A stretch of DNA of 8,250 nt from Planctomycetia bacterium (GTDB lineage Bacteria; Planctomycetota; Planctomycetia; Pirellulales; UBA1268): positions 1-8,250 of the forward strand of contig RGBY01000101.1 in NCBI GenBank assembly GCA_009919445.1. Direction: 5' to 3'. The notes under the pieces were generated by a model that ran no database searches, had not been told where the DNA came from, and saw only the letters and a program-made list of their open reading frames with translations. Positions 5,737 to 8,250 of the stretch are shown piece after piece. Position 1 is the first letter of the stretch, and the number at the start of each line of letters is the position of its first letter. The translations under genes and the position numbers were made by a program.

Positions 5737-6402
5737 TCAGGCCGCGCGGAGAATTGAGTCAGGCTGGATACGGCTCTCCGCACCGGTGACCAGTTCGGGG
5801 AACTCAGCAAGGGTGGCCACCACTGCCCGGTTTGTCGCCAACGGCCGTTCCAGGCGGTGGAGGATCTGGCTGAGCTGGCGAAGAGGATCACGGTGAGACC
5901 AGGTTGCCACGTCGATGGCAGCCAACGTTCCGGGGCGTATGCGGAGCAGGCCACCACGGCACAACCAACTGTGACGAGGGCGGGTTTCTCGTAAGACCTC
6001 CCAGAGGCCCCATTGCATGTTGCGACAAGGCCAGCCAGTTGGGGCTGGTCGCCGAGGTCGGCCCTTGCCACTGAAGTGAGAGCTGATCACGACGCGAATT
6101 CCTTCATCTGCCAGGAGGTCTCGGTGGGGAGGTGCCGCATCGCCAGTTACCACGGCCGCTTCGATACCGGGACAGGCCCGCCTGCTGGCCTGACATAACT
6201 CGCGGAGCCTTCGCCGCGAGGCGGCAGCCAGTGGGTCGATCTCAATCGCGGCTGGAAGGGTTGTGGAATCGGCAGATTCGATGGCGGTCAGCGGACCATA
6301 CCAGGAGACCAAGTGACTCTGGGGTGGCAGCGAACGGGCCACGCCGGGCGGCGGGAGAGGGGCGCAGATGATGCGAACAGCAGGTCTGTTTGGGCGACTC
6401 AC
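5737..6402 (-). CDS. Conserved-looking protein of unknown function downstream of cobA-hemD
   Basis: I do not recognise this 221-residue protein. It starts at a GTG at 6402 with GGAG (complement of 6409-6412) 6 bases upstream, which supports the start. There is no signal peptide or membrane segment, so it is probably cytosolic. The first half has alternating strand-like and helix-like stretches (VRIICAPLP, then EAAVVTGD at 81-88, then GIRVVISSHF at 101-110), suggesting an alpha/beta fold. The centre is unusual: an Arg/Pro-rich loop (GKGRPRRPAPTGWPCRN, 112-128) followed by MQWGLWEVLRE (129-139) and HSWLCRGGLLRIRPG (144-158), with several Trp and Cys residues that look conserved in character. 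The C-terminal third contains a helical, Arg-rich segment (about 171-190). It follows cobA-hemD on the same strand after 187 bp and may share its transcript. No function is assigned; tetrapyrrole or sirohydrochlorin-related activity would be guesswork. Confidence 0.72.
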   Translation of the reverse strand: MSRPNRPAVRIICAPLPPPGVARSLPPQSHLVSWYGPLTAIESADSTTLPAAIEIDPLAAASRRRLRELCQASRRACPGIEAAVVTGDAAPPHRDLLADEGIRVVISSHFSGKGRPRRPAPTGWPCRNMQWGLWEVLRETRPRHSWLCRGGLLRIRPGTLAAIDVATWSHRDPLRQLSQILHRLERPLATNRAVVATLAEFPELVTGAESRIQPDSILRAA

Positions 6403-6570
6403 AGATTTCTCCAGAGTGAAACTGGGCGAAGTGATTGGCTGCCGTCGGGGCCGTGATGCCCTCCACGATGCCCTTCATGATGGATTGTGCCAATTCAACC
6501 GTCGGTATCGACGTCCCGCCGGCCTCGCTCCAGCCCGTTCAGAAAGCGGCCGGTTGTTCCGCCGTACGGA

Positions 6571-6585
6571 CTGCCCGGCCGGCAG
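6571..6585 (-). other. Small hairpin just after the cobA-hemD stop
   Basis: CTGCC (6571-6575) and GGCAG (6581-6585) pair across the 5-base loop CGGCC. On the minus strand this begins about 5 bases after the cobA-hemD stop codon. It could slow or partly end transcription before the downstream gene, but no T-run follows, so a true rho-independent terminator is not supported. The rest of the 187-bp gap (6403-6589) shows no clear promoter. Confidence 0.2.
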
Positions 6586-6589
6586 AGTT

Positions 6590-8164
6590 TCACATGCTTG
6601 CCTGCGGCTGAGGGAGTTGCTGCCAGCACTCAATGGCAGCGAGCATGGCCTCAGTGGATGCTGTGGCAGCCTCGACGGTCGGCGGGTGGCCGAGCCGAAT
6701 CAGGGTTGCGGAGGTGACCGGCGAGAGACTGGCAATTTTCCAGGCCTGTAATCGCTCGCCGAACAGCTGCACTGCCGTTTCCGCAATCGACGAACTGGTA
6801 ATGAGAATCCAGCTGATGGGAAACTGCTCGAGGAAACGGTCAGTATCTGGCCCAAGCGTGGTGAGAGGCTGACTGGAATAGGCGGCGACCTGGTCGACGA
6901 CATGACCATGGGCCTCTAGCTCCTGCCTGAGGAGATCGCGGCCCTTGTCGGCGCGGATGAGCAGGAAGCGGCCTTGTTTTGCCGCCGTTGCGAGCGAAGC
7001 AGCCAGCCCCTCTGACTGGTGATGGTCAGGCATGAGGTCGCAGGCAAAACCGGCCTCCTCAAGGGCATCTCGAGTCGCCGGGCCAATCGCTGCCAGTCGA
7101 GCGGTGCCCAACGCCCTGGCATCATGGCCACTGTCGCGAAGCTGCCTGGCAAACTGCCGGACCCCGTTTCTGCTGGCGAAGACGATCCAGTCATATGACC
7201 AGGCCGACTCAACGGCGGCTGCAAATGCCTGTGGGTCTGGGGGCGGTGCAATGGTCACCAGTGGCAGGTGAACGGCATCGCCACCGCGCTGACTGATTGC
7301 GGTGATCAGGTCATCAGCCTGACCGGCGGGGCGGGTTACGAGCAGGCGACAGCCCTGAAGCGGGCCCACCGGAGGCGGGTAACTAGGCTGGCCAGCTGGA
7401 CGAGCTCCGACAATAGCAATCGCCGGTGGCGGTAGTTTCCAGTTACGGATGTCGGCGGCACAGGTTTCCAGCGTCGACTGTCTGATCTGCTGGTCTGGCC
7501 AGCTGCAGCGGCTGATGATGCTCACCGTCGTGGTGGCTGGCAGGCCAGCGTCCAGGAGGGCCTGCGACCACTGAGCAGACTGCTCGACGCCCATATAAAT
7601 CACAATGGTGCCAGCGGTGCCAGCAAGGCCGTGGTAGTCCAGGGCCGCCCGTTTGGCTGTCGCTTCGTGGCCAGTGACAATAGTGAAGCTTGATGCCGAC
7701 TCCCGGGAGGTCAGCGGGATGCCGGCAGCGGCGGCTGCAGCTGTTGCGGCTGTCACGCCGGGGACGATCTCGAAGGGAATGCCGCGACTGGTAAGGGGCT
7801 CAAGCTCTTCCCGCAACCGAGCGAAGACGACAGGATCACCCCCCTTGAGACGAACGATACAGCCTCCGGCAGCGGCGAGTTCTGCCAACTTGCGACCGAT
7901 TGTTCGGCCCGGGTCACGCCGCCCAGTTTCTTCCGCCGCAAGCAACTGGCTGATCGGAATTCGCACCGCTGCAGGATTGGCCTGTCCGAGAATGGCGGCG
8001 GGCACAAGTTGATCGTGGACAATGGTGTCTGCTGCCTTGAGGTTCGCAACGGCTCGCAGGGTCAGAAGATCGGGCTGGCCGGGGCCTGCACCAACAAAGA
8101 CCACCCGGCCGACGGCCCGGTCACTGGGGTGGGTGGCGAGAAGCGAATCGTGAGGTTCAGGCAT
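6590..8164 (-). CDS. cobA-hemD: CobA-HemD fusion: uroporphyrinogen-III C-methyltransferase / uroporphyrinogen-III synthase
   Basis: The protein joins two consecutive enzymes at the tetrapyrrole branch point. HemD closes hydroxymethylbilane to uroporphyrinogen III, and CobA (SUMT) methylates it twice with S-adenosylmethionine to precorrin-2, leading to siroheme and cobalamin. Numbered from the ATG at 8164 (524 residues), the CobA part (about 20-255) shows GAGPGQPDLLT at 25-35, RLKGGDP ending at 111, an alanine-rich AATAAAAAAGIPLTSR ending at 154, and YMG at 190-192. The usual GPGD aspartate is Gln30, and the family's FGRGGEE reads FARLREE. The HemD part starts near 272 (CRLLVTRPAG), with FASRNGVR, AAIGPATRDAL and WILITSSS strands typical of that divergent family. 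A GTG at 8221 would add 19 residues; neither start has a clear ribosome-binding site, and the catalytic part needs only the shorter form. The unknown 221-residue gene follows on the same strand. Confidence 0.92.
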   Translation of the reverse strand: MPEPHDSLLATHPSDRAVGRVVFVGAGPGQPDLLTLRAVANLKAADTIVHDQLVPAAILGQANPAAVRIPISQLLAAEETGRRDPGRTIGRKLAELAAAGGCIVRLKGGDPVVFARLREELEPLTSRGIPFEIVPGVTAATAAAAAAGIPLTSRESASSFTIVTGHEATAKRAALDYHGLAGTAGTIVIYMGVEQSAQWSQALLDAGLPATTTVSIISRCSWPDQQIRQSTLETCAADIRNWKLPPPAIAIVGARPAGQPSYPPPVGPLQGCRLLVTRPAGQADDLITAISQRGGDAVHLPLVTIAPPPDPQAFAAAVESAWSYDWIVFASRNGVRQFARQLRDSGHDARALGTARLAAIGPATRDALEEAGFACDLMPDHHQSEGLAASLATAAKQGRFLLIRADKGRDLLRQELEAHGHVVDQVAAYSSQPLTTLGPDTDRFLEQFPISWILITSSSIAETAVQLFGERLQAWKIASLSPVTSATLIRLGHPPTVEAATASTEAMLAAIECWQQLPQPQASM

Positions 8165-8250
8165 GAAGGTGGCTGGGGGGCGAAAGTGCGTCTGAGCGGC
8201 CGGTGAATGATTCTTTCCCACAAGCGGCTTCTACGGAAGTGGCTATCGTC

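Noticed and set aside
6242..6493. 83-codon minus-strand frame overlapping the start of the unknown gene
   Set aside because: It overlaps the 221-residue gene in another frame and lacks domain features. The 221-residue frame has a good ribosome-binding site and is much longer.

Overview
This window looks like a chromosomal housekeeping segment from a GC-rich bacterium, most likely a planctomycete. That assignment is an inference from gene content: a McsA/McsB pair without ctsR or clpC beside it, a CobA-HemD fusion, and weak or variable ribosome-binding sites with several GTG starts. I see no rRNA, tRNA, CRISPR array, transposase or phage gene.

Layout. Bases 26-148 hold only the first 40 codons of a short-chain dehydrogenase, cut off by a stop right after its nucleotide-binding motif. 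This is either a gene remnant or an assembly join at the contig edge. On the minus strand, trpE (anthranilate synthase component I) is followed by an ABC-type ATPase whose catalytic motifs are almost all altered. A divergent intergenic region of about 340 bp, with several inverted repeats and an extended -10-like box, separates trpE from the plus-strand pair mcsA-mcsB (zinc-binding adaptor and protein arginine kinase). A ten-codon ORF with a strong Shine-Dalgarno overlaps the mcsB start. mcsB converges on coaD (phosphopantetheine adenylyltransferase, minus). Divergent from coaD is a short plus-strand gene for a two-helix membrane protein, preceded by a perfect 8-bp inverted repeat. The right side is a minus-strand pair: a CobA-HemD fusion (uroporphyrinogen-III synthase plus its C-methyltransferase), then a 221-residue protein I do not recognise.

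How the genes work together. They serve separate core pathways: tryptophan synthesis, protein quality control by arginine phosphorylation, coenzyme A synthesis, and heme/siroheme/cobalamin precursor synthesis. I see no clear multi-gene new system. The points most worth a second look are the degenerate ATPase, the truncated dehydrogenase at the edge, the two promoter-proximal inverted-repeat regions, the mini-ORF coupled to mcsB, and the unknown protein downstream of cobA-hemD.
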